Shown: in pieces, positions 1 to 12,269 of the stretch | Position numbering within the stretch: position 1 is the stretch's first letter | How the letters are laid out: the number at the start of each line of letters is the position of its first letter | From: Allacma fusca | Taxonomy: Eukaryota; Arthropoda; Collembola; Symphypleona; Sminthuridae | Direction: 5' to 3' | DNA: 64,000 nt | Assembly (NCBI GenBank): GCA_947179485.1 | Contig: OX359248.1 | Location: 32,621,378 to 32,685,377 of the forward strand | Position numbers and translations under genes: made by a program | Notes under the pieces: model-generated | What the model was told of the DNA's origin: nothing | The model's input: only the letters and a program-made list of their open reading frames with translations | Databases searched by the model: none

Positions 1-1483
1 GCTTCAATTGATCCAACTCAATGGGAATAAATTTAATAAAAAACAGTAATGAAATACAGTGGTCACCATGAATACTATATCTGCGGGTTACTAAAAAGTA
101 TTAGTATTATCAGTGTCAATGTCGATTTTGTATAAATACCCTTTTAAGATATCTGCATTATATGTTTATGCGTGTACTGGGTACATGTGTCTGAAAATAT
201 GACCCATTATATCTGCAAATATTATAGCTCCTGGGTTTGATGTAAAGCAAGCATTAAATTTTTTCTGAAGTGGAGGATTTCTAAGAAATGTGATATCAAA
301 TAGATCGTAAGCACAAGTTAATATGCCGTCGGTGTGCATCATTCATGACTGAACCGGCATCTGAAATAAAAGGAGTGCTAATCATTTAATGGATGGAAAT
401 AAGGTATTCAGGGCACGAAATCCTCAAAGCAAAGGTGACGCTAATCGGGGAATACTGAGATCCTAACACACTACAAAGTTCCAGTAAGCTGTTTTTCCTG
501 TTCGGCGTCTTATACGTATGTACATGTTCTAATTAAATAGCCATTACTGTACACTCACTACATAAATCAAAACTTGAGACATATGCTAGATAAAGTAACT
601 AAAGATTATTGGGTTTGGGTTCTCTGGGTTAAATATGTAAAACTGCGTTACGTGCTTGCAATGGCCCAGACAATTCATTTGAGTAAAATATAGTTTCCAT
701 ACCTTTCATTTTTTACAAGCAATAATAAATGTTTAGGATTCCTTCTGATGATAATTCATTCATTGGAATTATAAATTATTGTCGGGCAGAGAAATGGTCT
801 GGTGAAATCAGTGGATAAATAGTTAATGCATGGTATGTATAATTATGTACGATCATGTAAAAGCCCCAAAGTGAAAAGAACTCCTACTGTGCACAGTTTT
901 TGTGTCTGGAGGATAAATAAGATTAAAGAGGTACAATTAACACTGGACGATTTGGCAGGACAACTAATGTGACTGTTGAACTTCCATGGAATTAAGTGAT
1001 TGCCCATGGGTCTAACCTTGGCATAGCAGTGTCGTTTGCGTGAAACAATTAAGGAATCTACATTTTAGGAAAAAATCCAAGTGCATTGATTTGACACCAA
1101 CTTTTGATTCCATATTATCTTGTTACTTACGCAACTCACAATCAGCCACTCTGTCAATGTCAACGTACATACATATGTATATGTATAAGCGGGACATATG
1201 TTAAAAGCTGTTTACTTTATGGGAGGTATAATTTCTGCATGTATCAAGGACTCTGGAACTACTAAAATTTTGTGGATTTTTTCTCGGGTGTTTTCACAGT
1301 CAGAGAATCACATTTCGCAAGTTATCACCTTCAAAGAATGAGATGTAATGGGCTTTGGCAAACATTTACTTAAATGTTTTTACGTCTCTTGTACTAGTAC
1401 TTGTTTCGTGTTTGACAGCTTACAATTCAGCTTAAGTGGTAGGAATTTGGAAGGATTGTTCAAAAAACTAGTAAAAATTGTAG
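1..1483. other. Unique intergenic DNA, no gene seen
   Basis: AT-rich sequence with scattered stops in all frames. The longest ATG-initiated stretch is 66 codons with no recognisable motif. Short CATATGTATATG-type microsatellite runs occur near 1170-1190. The stretch lies just outside the left breakpoint of the duplicated block that starts at 1484. Confidence 0.6.
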
Positions 1484-3118
1484 GCTGTAATCCAACAGGG
1501 AGATCTTTTTCCAATCGAGATCATCAGCAAAATATACAAGAGTCATAATAGTCGGTCTGTGTATGATTATACGAAGCCCCACACCGTTCAACTGTTGCAA
1601 AAGCAGGTAAAACAAATTAAATTACATGGAAAGACGAGTAACTATATATGCATTGTAATGACGGTAGCAGGTGATCTGTGAATAAACCCACTGTCAATTA
1701 ATTGGGGATCCTTCTATTAGAAATTATAGGGTACGGGCTCCTACATTTGCTCTTTTAGAGTACACGCCGAGAAAAATAGAACTGGTTCGATGTCTTTGTT
1801 ATTCAGACTCCTTACTTACAGATGATACATGATTTTGTATGTAATTGCAGACAGCAAGACAACTCTATATACGCAGGGCATTGATACAATTGGATGAAAG
1901 TGATTCAATTCAGAAGTAATATTAGAACAGAACTGGAATTTTTAATCCATGATTAGCTCATTTGAAGCCTGTTATGCAGATTAGGGTGTGTCATTAATTA
2001 CAAATGTCATCCAAATCTGGTTTTTTTGTTCGCTAATAAAATGCTTCCATTTATATGAATATTCTAAAGTCATTTCTCAACGGTTTTTTTATCACATTCT
2101 TTGGCTCACCGTAGTATGTATACCTACATGTTTGCTACCACTTTTACACACACACATACTCTTTGTACGGATTGGACTATACTGTGATAATACTACTATG
2201 GATTGCCGGAAGGTCCGCATCCGTGTTGCGAATCTACAGATGGGTTCAGGGATGGCAGGACTCATCAGAAACTGCGACAACTACCTCTCAACACTCTGAT
2301 AAACTTGTCCCATCAAAAAATGTTGATTTCATAGCGGCTGTCATATTAGAAAGAAATAAGATGATGTCTGTACTCCAGGGAACAAATCATCCCGACAATG
2401 AGTGGATGGATATTGCATGTAATAAGATTTTGCTCTAGTTTTTTTTTTATCATTGATTGTTTTAAATGTGTAAACAATAATTTATTGAATAATTTAACTT
2501 TTCTTATGATAAGGATTTGTTCAAAGGAAAATACTTACGCTCACCAAAATTTCTCAGCGCATCTAATGCCAAAATCGACTAATATGGTGTCAACACTACT
2601 CTCATTGTTTCATACGCGACGGTGGAATACAGAATAAATTAGTGCCTGATGGTTCCGGTCTAGAACCAAAGATGAGAGGCGTTTCCTTCATGGAGTTATA
2701 GAGTAGAAGCAGTGAGAAGGATGGGCATCCCAATGCGAAAATTATTATAATTAATATTTTATTGGAAAAAGTGTACAAACATAATGGCTATACTCACATG
2801 AGGTATACATTAGAGATACAATTTTATGTGATGGATTTTATACGTTACACAAGTGTGTCCAGGAATTTCTCACAGGGAGTTACCCTCTTTGTTCGTATGG
2901 GCAAATCTGCTTAAGAAACGATTAATGCTTTCCTTACATGACCGACTTGCGAGAATGGAATGACTATTTGGGGAAATGGAGTTCCAAATCGGTTGCTTAG
3001 GTACCCGTGCATAATTTTTACATGTTTAACTACCCGCAGATTGTGTAACTGGCAACTCTTGTCCATGTTTGATTGTTTCTACGAAAGAGTACACTAAGGA
3101 TTGGTCCACATGGAGGAG

Positions 3119-3151
3119 TATATAAGGACAGGTGAGCAGATTGAGAATTTA
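3119..3151 (+). promoter_or_regulatory. TATA box and start site of cuticle-like gene A
   Basis: TATATAAG at 3119-3126 is followed 32 nt later by an A (3151) in the context ATTTAGTTC, a good arthropod-type TATA to initiator spacing. The start codon follows at 3228, giving a 5' UTR of about 77 nt. The same arrangement is conserved in copy B at 30213-30245. Confidence 0.75.
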
Positions 3152-3227
3152 GTTCCAGCTTTGATCTTGATTTCTTATCATACTTTACTTTGAGTCTCCA
3201 CTGAAAGACAAACTTCCAATCTTCAAA

Positions 3228-3884
3228 ATGAAGGCTGTAAGTTCAATAGTAATACGATAAGCCCTAATATTTTTTGACAATAATAAAATTGTCTTTCAAA
3301 GGACTAATTAAAAGATTGTTCAACTTACTTTTTGTTTGTCTTAAAAAATTTATAAAGATTTAATTTAAAATCGAAAACCTTAATTCATAAATATTTCAGG
3401 TTCTTGCTCTCTTGGCCCTTGTCGCTGTTGCCAGCGCTCATGTCCTCACTCCAGTTGTTCCAGCAACCGGACTCACCACTGTTGGTGCCGTTTACCCAGG
3501 GGTAAGTTGAACTTATAATTATGAGATAATATTTCATAAAATTTTTTTTACCGTTTGATGGGTAAATTCTCAAAATTTGACTTTATCTCCAGGTCTCTTA
3601 CACCAGCAAGGTTCCACTTGTTCAATACCCAGCTTACAAGTACCCACAATACCAATACGTTTACCAACCAGTCCAAAACAAAGTTGTCTACCCTGTAAGT
3701 ATAAAAAATAGCTCTGAAGCATTTGCTTCGAGTTGTTATTTTGATAAAGAAAATCAAGCAAAATGAAAACGTGCATTTTTGTAAGTGCTTATTTTGATAT
3801 ATTAATAACAAAATTTGTCGTTTACAGGGCTACACTTACGGATCCGTTCCATTGTATGGAAACACCGCTTACTACCATGGTTAA
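3228..3884 (+). CDS. Small secreted Tyr/Pro/Val-rich cuticle-like protein, copy A (4 exons)
   Basis: Spliced gene of 89 residues. Exons are 3228-3236, 3400-3501, 3593-3694 and 3828-3884, each junction in phase 0. Donors are GTAAGT and acceptors are CAG; the stop is TAA at 3882-3884. The protein begins MKAVLALLALVAVASAH, a clear signal peptide whose first three residues form a tiny exon 1. This split is common in arthropod cuticular-protein genes. The mature chain is about 72 residues, without cysteine, rich in Tyr, Pro and Val, with Y-x-Y and K-Y-P-Q-Y motifs. I see no Rebers-Riddiford chitin-binding consensus, so the family is not certain; a structural or cuticle/silk-like secreted role is inferred from composition. 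Supported by a TATA box upstream and a poly(A) signal at 4008. A near-identical paralogue lies at 30322-30962. Confidence 0.88.
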
Positions 3885-4007
3885 GCAAATCCGTTCCTTG
3901 AACACCTACTCTGATTTTGATACGCGACGTGCCTCCCAACTTGTGATTTGTAATTTCTCTAGAAGTTTATTTCTTTAAGCTGTAAGTGGATCTAATTAGG
4001 TTCATTG

Positions 4008-4013
4008 AATAAA
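4008..4013 (+). terminator. Poly(A) signal of gene A
   Basis: AATAAA 124 nt after the stop codon of the spliced gene. It is conserved at the equivalent position of copy B (31086-31091). Confidence 0.7.
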
Positions 4014-4060
4014 TTTCTATCATGTAAAACCTGCAATTTCTTGATTTTTTCATGGTTTCA

Positions 4061-5604
4061 TTTTATTTCACCTGGTCTTTGATGATATCATTATATCAAT
4101 TCCATATGTGCGTAAGTAAGTACTTGAATTCATAAAAATATAGATCAGCATCATACATGCTTTCTCTTGGCTATCTATAAATATTCCAGGGAATCCCGTC
4201 ACACAATTTGGTTTTTAAAAACTCCCAGGTTAATTCCTTGTTAGAAGCATGTTCGGTTAAACAGACACATTTTCCTATATCTACAGTACTCACATTTGAA
4301 CATTCCATATTTGTGCTCCGAATTAGTAACTATATTTGCGTTAGCGTGTGCAAACTGTGTATATTGCGGGTCGGCATGAATTTATATTACATGGCAAGAA
4401 CCTTTATGAGTTTGTTACATTAACAGGAAATTGGTCAACATTAACTAACAATGAGTAAATATCAAACAATTTAGCACTAATCCGGACGTTCTTGGCCTCA
4501 TATGAATATGCAATATGAACGGATTATCACTCACCGACCTGAAATCCTAATCAAATTGTTTATTACCCTTTGAATTACGATCTGCGACCATGACATAAAA
4601 ATGAGTACCCAGGAATTGCAATTTCGTATAATCGAGGTATAGACGATCAGCAAATAAATTAATTTAAAATCATACTGTAGTGCTGATAATTTAAAATAAT
4701 AAACACTGCTTTGCAAAGAATATATCATTAGTGAGTACTAGTACGTATACATACGTATCTATGCATAGAATACAGAAAATATTTCAATAAGGGTACATAA
4801 ACGGGTAATCTTTCAGATGTGGCTACATCTTGAAAAGTATATTTCGTTCATTCTTTACATGAAAGGCGGAAGCTGTTTAATCGTACCTTAATGCTAGTAC
4901 AATAATGTTTAAGTTACATTTTATTTCACCTGGTCTTTGATGATACCACTGCACTATATCAATTCCACATGTGCGTACTTTTCATCAAAAATACATATCA
5001 GCATCAAACATGCTTTCTCTTGGCTATCTATAAAAATTCCAGGGAATCCCTTCATCACACAATTTGGCTTTTAAAAAATCCGAGTTTAATTTCTTGTTAT
5101 AAACATGGACGTCTCCACAGAAACAGTTTCCTATTACTATATCTACAGTACTCACACTTGAACTTTGCATATTTGTGCTCCGAATTAGTTAATATATTTG
5201 CGGTAGTGTGAGCAAACTATAGAATGCGGGTCGGCATGAATTTATATTACATGGGAAGAATCTTTATATAATCTACGACCATGACATCAAAATGAGCACC
5301 CAGGAATTGCAATTTCGTATAATCGAGGCATAATCGATCAGCAAATTAATTAATTTAAAATAATACTGATAATTTAAAAGCATTAGAAACATTACTTGGC
5401 ATAGAATATAATATCAGAATAAGTACTAGTACTTATATATATGTAGCTATGCATAGAATACAGATAATCTTTCAACGAAGGTACATAAACGGGTAATCTT
5501 TTAGATGTGGCTACATCTTGAAAAGTTTATTTCGTTCATTCTTTACATGAAAGGCGGAGGCTGTTTAATCGTACCTTAATGCTAGTATAATAATGTTTAA
5601 GTTA
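4061..5604 (+). repeat. Tandem duplication private to copy A
   Basis: Unit 1 (4061-4918) and unit 2 (4919-5604) both start with TTTTATTTCACCTGGTCTTT and end near AATGTTTAAGTTAC. Unit 2 lacks roughly 170-190 bp present in unit 1. Copy B of the segmental duplication has a single unit, so the tandem duplication arose in A after the segmental duplication, or one unit was lost from B. Confidence 0.8.
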
Positions 5605-6044
5605 CGCGAAAACCGATACAAAACATGATTTCTTCAAAACCGTGAAAAATTCGCAGATGTGTTGTGCCAAATATATTAAGCACAAGTGTATTATGTACAT
5701 ATGTACAAATGTACATATGTACCAATCACAGAGATGGGGTACTCTGAGACTTAACCCTGCTACAATTATGAGCTCCATGACTCGTTACATAACATCATGA
5801 ACAAGATGAGGTATACAATTAAGGTGGGCCGGGCCATAAATCGTAGGCGCTCGTTCTGTACAGTTAATTATTACCTTAGGTGTATCATCCGACATGTTAA
5901 CTAGAGAATTTAACATTTACATATGTACCTATTTAATTAATACAGCTCATACAAACGCTAGCTTCCTGGATTAAAAAGTGCATAATACACGTTTTCAGTG
6001 CATACAGATAGAACTCCATGAATTTATTTCTGAAGATTAAATAT

Positions 6045-7984
6045 TTGGCTTCTTTCGATTAAATATATTTTTACGCAATTATCTTATTTCCACCAGAGGT
6101 CATCGTGTCACAGTGAATTATTTGTTTCCAGTTGAGTCCGGAAAAATGACTGTACCTGGGACGCTGGGACAGTCCTTTCTGAGTTTTCAACCCTCTATCA
6201 ATAACTAGCACAACTGACAATGAGTAGGACTACCACACAGTCGTTACTTTGTCTCAGTCACAAAACTAATTTATTTTCTCCCTAGAGCGTCACTTTCACT
6301 CTTGAAGAAACCATGTCCCTTTGAATGGTTCAGTTGGAGTAAGTACAGCTCGCCCGCACTACAGTAGCCACCGGAGGCAGAAGGGAACAACACAGTGTCC
6401 CGCTCATTACCATAATGCTTATCAAAACAAATCAGTCCCTGCGGGTGTCCTTAATCCCAACAGCGGGTCTAGCTCATCAGTGACAGCAAATCGTCGAACA
6501 CTAATCACAGTCCCAGTGTGTGCCGTGGATAATCCCGTCGCTCTGGCCATCCACGAACGTAGTCTTCCCGGAAACTTTCGACAGTCTCATTATAATCAAC
6601 GCACCCTTACATTTAGACTGTTCGGAAGTGATAATCTCCATATAGAACTAAGATAGTTTTAAATTGAAACACAATAACAATGACAATTTATTTCCAAAAC
6701 ACTTTCTTTAGTGAGTAATTACATGTAATTATTATTAAAAACTAAACCTTGTTTATTGTAACTTTTTTGTCCTCTGCCCAGTGTATTAATAATTTAGTAA
6801 CAATTAACGAGTTCAGATAGATAAAATTGTGTACTAATGCTTCACCTATTTTTAATTCTATACATAGTGTGTAATTAGTGGAGATAATTATCACGAATGA
6901 ACCTTTCTGTGTACTAGAACATAATGCAATGCTAATTTTCATTTCAATAGTTCAATTTAAGCAGTAGCTATTTTTCCGTACGTTTTGTGCTATTATATGC
7001 AAGTAACTCTATGTTTCAGATAATTATTATAATAGCAATAAATACAAATAGTCCTCAGACGGCCATACATATGTTTTGAAGGAACTATGTAAAGGTGTTT
7101 GCTTTTTTTCTATAATTAATTGTAGTAATGGTACTTATTGTAAAGATAAGACGCTCAGTCGTTGTAAAGTTGGTAAAGAAGCAAACCTAGAGTTGAGGAA
7201 TTTAACTTGAATTTTTCAGCTCCATATATTCGATCTGGTATCAAAACATTTCAGTCTCTGCTATGTTTCGGAGCACCAATACGTGGTGCTGGACTGACAT
7301 ACGGTGGATGAATACTAATATCCTTTCCCCATATTTTTTCGCTTTCGACGTACCATTGAAATTTTCTTTTTGAGGCAACTGAAATGAAAACAAAAACACG
7401 TTACATGCAATAATTATCTTATGACTGGCTGAAAAGATTTTGGTTGGAATTTCATTACACCAATTTATACAAAAATTGCATACACATATGTGGTTTTTAC
7501 ATAAATCCTTCTCAATTGATGCGATTTCTGTATTTACGATAAAAAAATCGAAAGTCGATTTTTAATGGTTTTGAATTTTCAAACAATTTTTAAAGTGCAA
7601 CTTAACATAGTTATTTATGTATATATGTATGTTTATTGTAATTTTAATAGGCTCATACGCGTGTTGTATGCAATAGGTATCTATTTATACAAATTGCAGA
7701 TTAGTTATATTATATTTCCCCCCTCATGAATTACACTTTATAGACACTTGTACTCAGTGTAATCTAGATCATTTTGTCTTCTGGTAAAAAGTCGTGTAGA
7801 ACATTTTGATACTAATTGAAATTGCATAGCTACATTAATTTGTCTCTTCACCGACGATACTACTTGTAAACATATGGCAGTTTTTTAATGTGCCAATGAC
7901 AATGAGGCTACATACATAGGTCCAGACATTATCAGTGTAAATTTCCCGAAATATGTCTCTGGGAATGCCCTTATCGGTATTTAC
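6045..7984. other. Non-duplicated spacer, mostly without genes
   Basis: No well-supported gene. A 111-codon open stretch on the plus strand (6321-6656) has no recognisable domain, signal peptide or neighbouring promoter and I do not call it. One possible minus-strand exon is listed separately at 7251-7378. The rest is AT-rich. Confidence 0.5.
7251..7378 (-). CDS. Possible 3'-terminal exon of an unknown minus-strand gene
   Basis: On the minus strand a pyrimidine-rich acceptor (TTTTCATTTCAG) ends at 7379 and is followed by about 41 open codons to a TGA at 7253-7251. The encoded tail contains ESEKIWGKDISIHPPYVSP, which has a protein-like rather than random composition. I found no convincing upstream exon. 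If real, its upstream exons would lie toward higher coordinates, where the hAT/BEL nest at 7985-15597 is inserted. The product is not recognised. The evidence is one acceptor and one short open frame, so chance is possible. Confidence 0.25.
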
Positions 7985-9044
7985 TAGGCATGAGCGGAGC
8001 GATATAACGATACGATATATCGGTCCATATCGTACATTTTTAAGCAACGATATGTCACGATATTTATCGCAATTTTAAAGCGATATATCGGTTAATTTTA
8101 ATATCGTACATAGGAGGTTCAATTTTCGAAAAAGCCACAATGTACCCCTCTTACTACTTGTTTTGTAAGTAAAGCGATCAAGGAATGTGAAACGTTAAAA
8201 ATGTCACTGAAATGTCTGTGCATAACGGATAAAATTCGAGCATGTTTAAAATACTTTTCCGAATTCGGAGCTAGGAATGTAGTAATACCTATTAGCAAGC
8301 ATTTTCAAACTTAGTTTGCTTAAACTAGCTGACAGTGTTCGGACAAATTCAATTCTTAGTCAGAAATTGTCGATTCAATTCAAGATGAGACTGAACGGAT
8401 TGGTGCAGTTCATAAGTGTGAATTGACGCAATCATTTTTCTTAAATTTAAGTTCAAACGGTTTAACTTCATTCTGGAGTGCGCTTGGAAAATACTACCGT
8501 CTTTTCTAGCAAGTGTATTGTTAGGTGCAGAAACCGCTGGTTTTTGATTCAGTTCAATTCAAAAGTTTGAACTGAACTGAATTGAATTGTTTTTACTGAA
8601 TTGAATCGAAAATCTCATTTCAACTCAGTTCAGCTTGTGAATTAAACTGAACTGAATTGAACCGTTCCGACTACTAGTGGCAAGTTAGTATCGTTTCTTG
8701 CAACTCACTATTTTTAATTCGGCCCTTACAGTGTAAAACTTTACTACCCCATTGCAGTTACTACTAAGTACGTGAACTACTTTTTAGAATCTTGTAATCC
8801 GTTTAGTTTGTAATTGTACGTTTAATTATATTTGAAATACCTAGGATGTTCCCATTAAAAAATCCGGGGCAAGTCATAATTGAATTATTACAGATCTTAT
8901 AGTTCAATCTTTCGAGGAATTAGATTTTAGAGGCTGTTTTGTCAAAGAATAAATTACAAATATTGAATATTCTGCGAAACCACGTTCAATTTGATAGGAT
9001 TTCATCAAAATTAGTATGTTATTTTAAATTTAACCAAATACCGA

Positions 9045-9468
9045 TGTTATTGCCCGCCATGTCAGGCTCGTATTCAACCTCCTGGTTGTGATAGTAGTAG
9101 TTGAAGGACCAGCGTTACAACGCAATAATTCGAATTTTAAATAAAGAGAAAATATTCTCAGCCTCAAGGTCTTGCCTCAAAATACGCCAGCTTATGGCCT
9201 AACCTTGAGAATGTCAGTACTTAAGAAAAGACAAACTCCGGAGCTAACCTCACTCACGTCTTTCCTTTGACAAGTTCAAAGCTGACTGCCTTTAATGACA
9301 ATTTTCTCTATCAAACTTAACAAACATACCATTGAAAACATGTAAACCAATGAATCTCTCTTATGAACATCATTTTGATATAATATGATATTAAAATAAC
9401 AACAAGAACAAAATAACATTATTTCTGATGGTAGCCATGTGAGACGCTACGTTGATTAGGCCGCAACA
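9045..9468 (-). repeat. BEL/Pao 3' LTR
   Basis: 424 bp, the left copy on the plus strand and therefore 3' in element orientation. The last codons of pol (to 9456) run 13 nt into it, a compact arrangement. It differs from the other LTR at a single visible base. Confidence 0.95.
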
Positions 9469-12209
9469 TTCTTCCCCGCCATAAGGAGACCTTCCTCCTT
9501 ATCACCTTTCCGTACATCCAGAACAGCTAATTTCGTTGCCGGTCTGCGGTAAACACCATCCTTGGTCCTCACATCTGCGAAACGAACAGCGCCATTTTTG
9601 TCTGGAAATACGCGAGTAACCACTGCCAATGGCCAAGTACCACGAGCTGAATTAGGATCGACAATCACCACCACGTCTCCCACTTTGATTGGCTCAACTC
9701 TGTCGAACCATTTGGTCCTCCTGGTCAAGGTAGGGAGAAATTCTTTGACCCAACGACTCCAAAAGTAGTCAGCCAGTCGCTGAGAAAATCGCCATTGGTT
9801 CCGGAGTCTAGTGTCATCATCTGAGAAAGTACCTGGGGAAGAAACATAATTATTTTTTCCCAGGAGAAAGTGATTAGGGGTAAGAGTCTCGGGATCATCC
9901 GGATCCACCGAAACAAATGTGAGAGGTCGGGAATTTATCAGGGCCTCCGCTTCCACCAGCAACGTCCGTAACACTTCTTCCTTCGGTACTCGCTCAAATA
10001 AGCTTGCTTCCAGCGCCACCTTTACTGACCGAATTAAACGTTCCCAACAGCCACCCATATGTGGGCTTGCTGGAGGGATAAAATGCCAATTTATTCCTTT
10101 TACTGTAGCCGCCTCTGCAATTTTCTGCTTATCCATTCCATCCAAAGCGCTTCTTAATTCTCGACTGGCACCCTTGAAGTTTGTGCCATTGTCAGAATAT
10201 ATATCTTCTGGGAGTCCACGCCTTCCAATGAATCTCCTCAAAGCGTTGATAGTAGATGAAGTTGACAAGTCCTCTGCCAGTTCCAGATGTACGGCTCTTG
10301 TGGTAAGGCAGGTGAAAAGTACACCATACCGTTTTTCTCTCCGACGACCTATGGCAACCAACATTGGGCCAAAGAAATCGACCCCTGCTTGTATAAATGC
10401 TCGAACTTGAACATTTACCCTAGGAGAAGGTAAAACTCCCATTTCAGGTGGTGACGGTGTCACCTTTTTCACCTTGCAGTGCTGACATGATGAAAATACT
10501 CTCTTGACCAAAGCTCGCAGATTAATTATGCAGAATTTCTGTACAACTTCGTTGACCACTGACTCACGACCAATATGTAGCAACTTCCTGTGGTAGTCCA
10601 TTACCAGAAGATACGTAAAGGGATGTTTAGAGTCCAGGACAATGGGATTAATTACATATGTGTCGATTCCAACTGCACCACATGTTCTTCCTTTAACTCT
10701 TATCAGCCCTGACTCATCCAAATATACTGAAAGTTTGTATAGTCGACTATTGCCGTCCAATACTTTGCCAACCTTGAGAATTTTAAGCTCACTTCCAAAC
10801 GAATCTCTCTGAACCTTCTGGAACCAAATATGTTCTGCATCAGTTACCTCATCCGCAGTCAAGACCTTTGAACTGCTTTTACCAGCCCATAGCATGCCAA
10901 GTAATTTAACCCACGCAGTGGTTCGTATCAACCTCTTGTACTTTGAGAATCTGTACACGTCTGGGAGGAGCTGCAGTTTGTCAATATGTACAACATTTTG
11001 TAAGAGAAGGAATTCTTTTTTCTTCTCTTCCTGTAAATCTGGTATATCTACATTAGGTTCCACTGGCCATTTTTCCTTGGACAACTTCAGGAAACTAGGT
11101 CCATGGAGCCATCTACTATTGGGACTTAGCTTGCATTCCGGACCCGATCGAATTGCTTCGTCAGCAACATTTTCTGCAGTGGGGACCCATCTCCATTGCT
11201 CTATCTCGGACTCTTCTAAAATTTCCCCTATACGATTGGCCACAAACTGTTTATAGTTTCTGGCATCGGATCTAATCCAACATAGTACGATACGTGAATC
11301 TGACCAGTAGTGGGTTGAAGAAATCCGTTGTTGTAGTTCACTTTTAACGGTCTTCGCTAACCTTGTACCCATGACAGCTGCCTGAAGTTCCAATCTAGGA
11401 ACTGAAAGAGGCTTCAGTGGCGCGACTTTAGTTTTAGCTAATAAAATGGACGTACTGATCTCCATTCCGACTGCTATTCGTAAATAAGCCACTGAACTAA
11501 AAGCTTCTTCGCTGGCATCTGAAAATATATGCAACTCAACCGAATCTGCAGTTAGCAGGTCATAATTATAACAGCGGGGAATTGAGTAGTTGGTTATTTG
11601 TGCCAGTGACGTCAGCCAGGATTTCCAAATTACATTTAATTCGTCCGGAATGACTTCGTCCCAGCCGATACCACGTCTCCAGACCTTCTGGAAGAGTATC
11701 TTCGCCTTTACGACAAAATGAGCTAAAAATCCCAAAGGATCATACAAAGACATAACTAGTTTCAGAATATCTCGCTTCGTAGGAGTCTTCAATCCGTGAA
11801 CCACATCTGGATCTACTTTGTCGAATGCCAGCTTGAATGAGAAGGTATCGGAATTTGGATTCCAATACAATCCGAGAACTCTCTCCACGGGTCGCTCCTC
11901 GTTTTCTCCTAAACCTACACAGCCACTAGATCTCATCTCAATCGGGATGGAATTGAGTACTTCAGCTGAGTTGCAACTCCAGTTACAAATATGGAACCCT
12001 CCCCTTTTATACACCTCAATAACATTCTTTAAATGAGATGAGAAAGTTTTTGAATTTTCTCCACCATCTAAATGATCATCCATGTATGTATTATTTATTA
12101 TAGCATGGTAAACCTGAGGAAATTCATCTTTATGTTGAGAAGCATTCAAATTTTTGACATAATTTGCCGAAGTTGGGGATGATGCTGCCCCAAAAATCAT
12201 TCGTACCAT
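9456..12209 (-). CDS. pol: BEL/Pao Pol C-terminal part: RT, RNase H, integrase
   Basis: 917 residues. In order: the reverse transcriptase palm with Y-M-D-D at about residue 42; an RNase H-like segment starting F-S-D-A-S at about 228; the integrase zinc-binding H-x-H...C-x2-C around 540-575; a DDE core with Asp in GVDFFGP (about 608), SDNGTNF (about 670) and Glu in GGCWERL (about 717); and the C-terminal domain typical of BEL/Pao integrases (about 835-885). The Met at 12209 is internal to RT, not a natural start. The frame is continuous upstream to an in-frame stop at 12270-12272, beyond which the same frame continues as gag-pol. It therefore represents the downstream half of one polyprotein. 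Confidence 0.93.
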   Translation of the reverse strand: MVRMIFGAASSPTSANYVKNLNASQHKDEFPQVYHAIINNTYMDDHLDGGENSKTFSSHLKNVIEVYKRGGFHICNWSCNSAEVLNSIPIEMRSSGCVGLGENEERPVERVLGLYWNPNSDTFSFKLAFDKVDPDVVHGLKTPTKRDILKLVMSLYDPLGFLAHFVVKAKILFQKVWRRGIGWDEVIPDELNVIWKSWLTSLAQITNYSIPRCYNYDLLTADSVELHIFSDASEEAFSSVAYLRIAVGMEISTSILLAKTKVAPLKPLSVPRLELQAAVMGTRLAKTVKSELQQRISSTHYWSDSRIVLCWIRSDARNYKQFVANRIGEILEESEIEQWRWVPTAENVADEAIRSGPECKLSPNSRWLHGPSFLKLSKEKWPVEPNVDIPDLQEEKKKEFLLLQNVVHIDKLQLLPDVYRFSKYKRLIRTTAWVKLLGMLWAGKSSSKVLTADEVTDAEHIWFQKVQRDSFGSELKILKVGKVLDGNSRLYKLSVYLDESGLIRVKGRTCGAVGIDTYVINPIVLDSKHPFTYLLVMDYHRKLLHIGRESVVNEVVQKFCIINLRALVKRVFSSCQHCKVKKVTPSPPEMGVLPSPRVNVQVRAFIQAGVDFFGPMLVAIGRRREKRYGVLFTCLTTRAVHLELAEDLSTSSTINALRRFIGRRGLPEDIYSDNGTNFKGASRELRSALDGMDKQKIAEAATVKGINWHFIPPASPHMGGCWERLIRSVKVALEASLFERVPKEEVLRTLLVEAEALINSRPLTFVSVDPDDPETLTPNHFLLGKNNYVSSPGTFSDDDTRLRNQWRFSQRLADYFWSRWVKEFLPTLTRRTKWFDRVEPIKVGDVVVIVDPNSARGTWPLAVVTRVFPDKNGAVRFADVRTKDGVYRRPATKLAVLDVRKGDKEEGLLMAGKNVAA

Positions 12210-12269
12210 CCTGTATACTGACGGAGGTTTATCCCTACACCTTCCCCGCCATAAGAATCGTTGTGATTC

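Larger units (their letters stand above)
1484..6044 (+). repeat. Segmental duplication, copy A
   Basis: This block is repeated in the same orientation at 27174-32404. Both copies begin at the shared GCTGTAATCCA stretch and end at a shared GATTAAATAT stretch, and outside those points similarity stops. Copy A contains the four-exon secreted-protein gene at 3228-3884. Differences from copy B: A lacks the hAT element found at 27930-29340, and it has an extra partial tandem unit at 4919-5604. The site corresponding to the hAT insertion in A (near 2243) is an empty site with a single GGTTCAGG. Divergence is uneven: low around exons 2-4 and higher in intron 1 and the flanks. Confidence 0.92.

Noticed and set aside
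6321-6656. 111-codon plus-strand frame
   Set aside because: No domain, signal peptide or transcription signal; composition not convincingly protein-like.
8330-8680. Possible further hAT element with GAATTGAA-rich ends
   Set aside because: Terminal repeats are imperfect and no 8-bp duplication could be fixed; noted only inside the host element.
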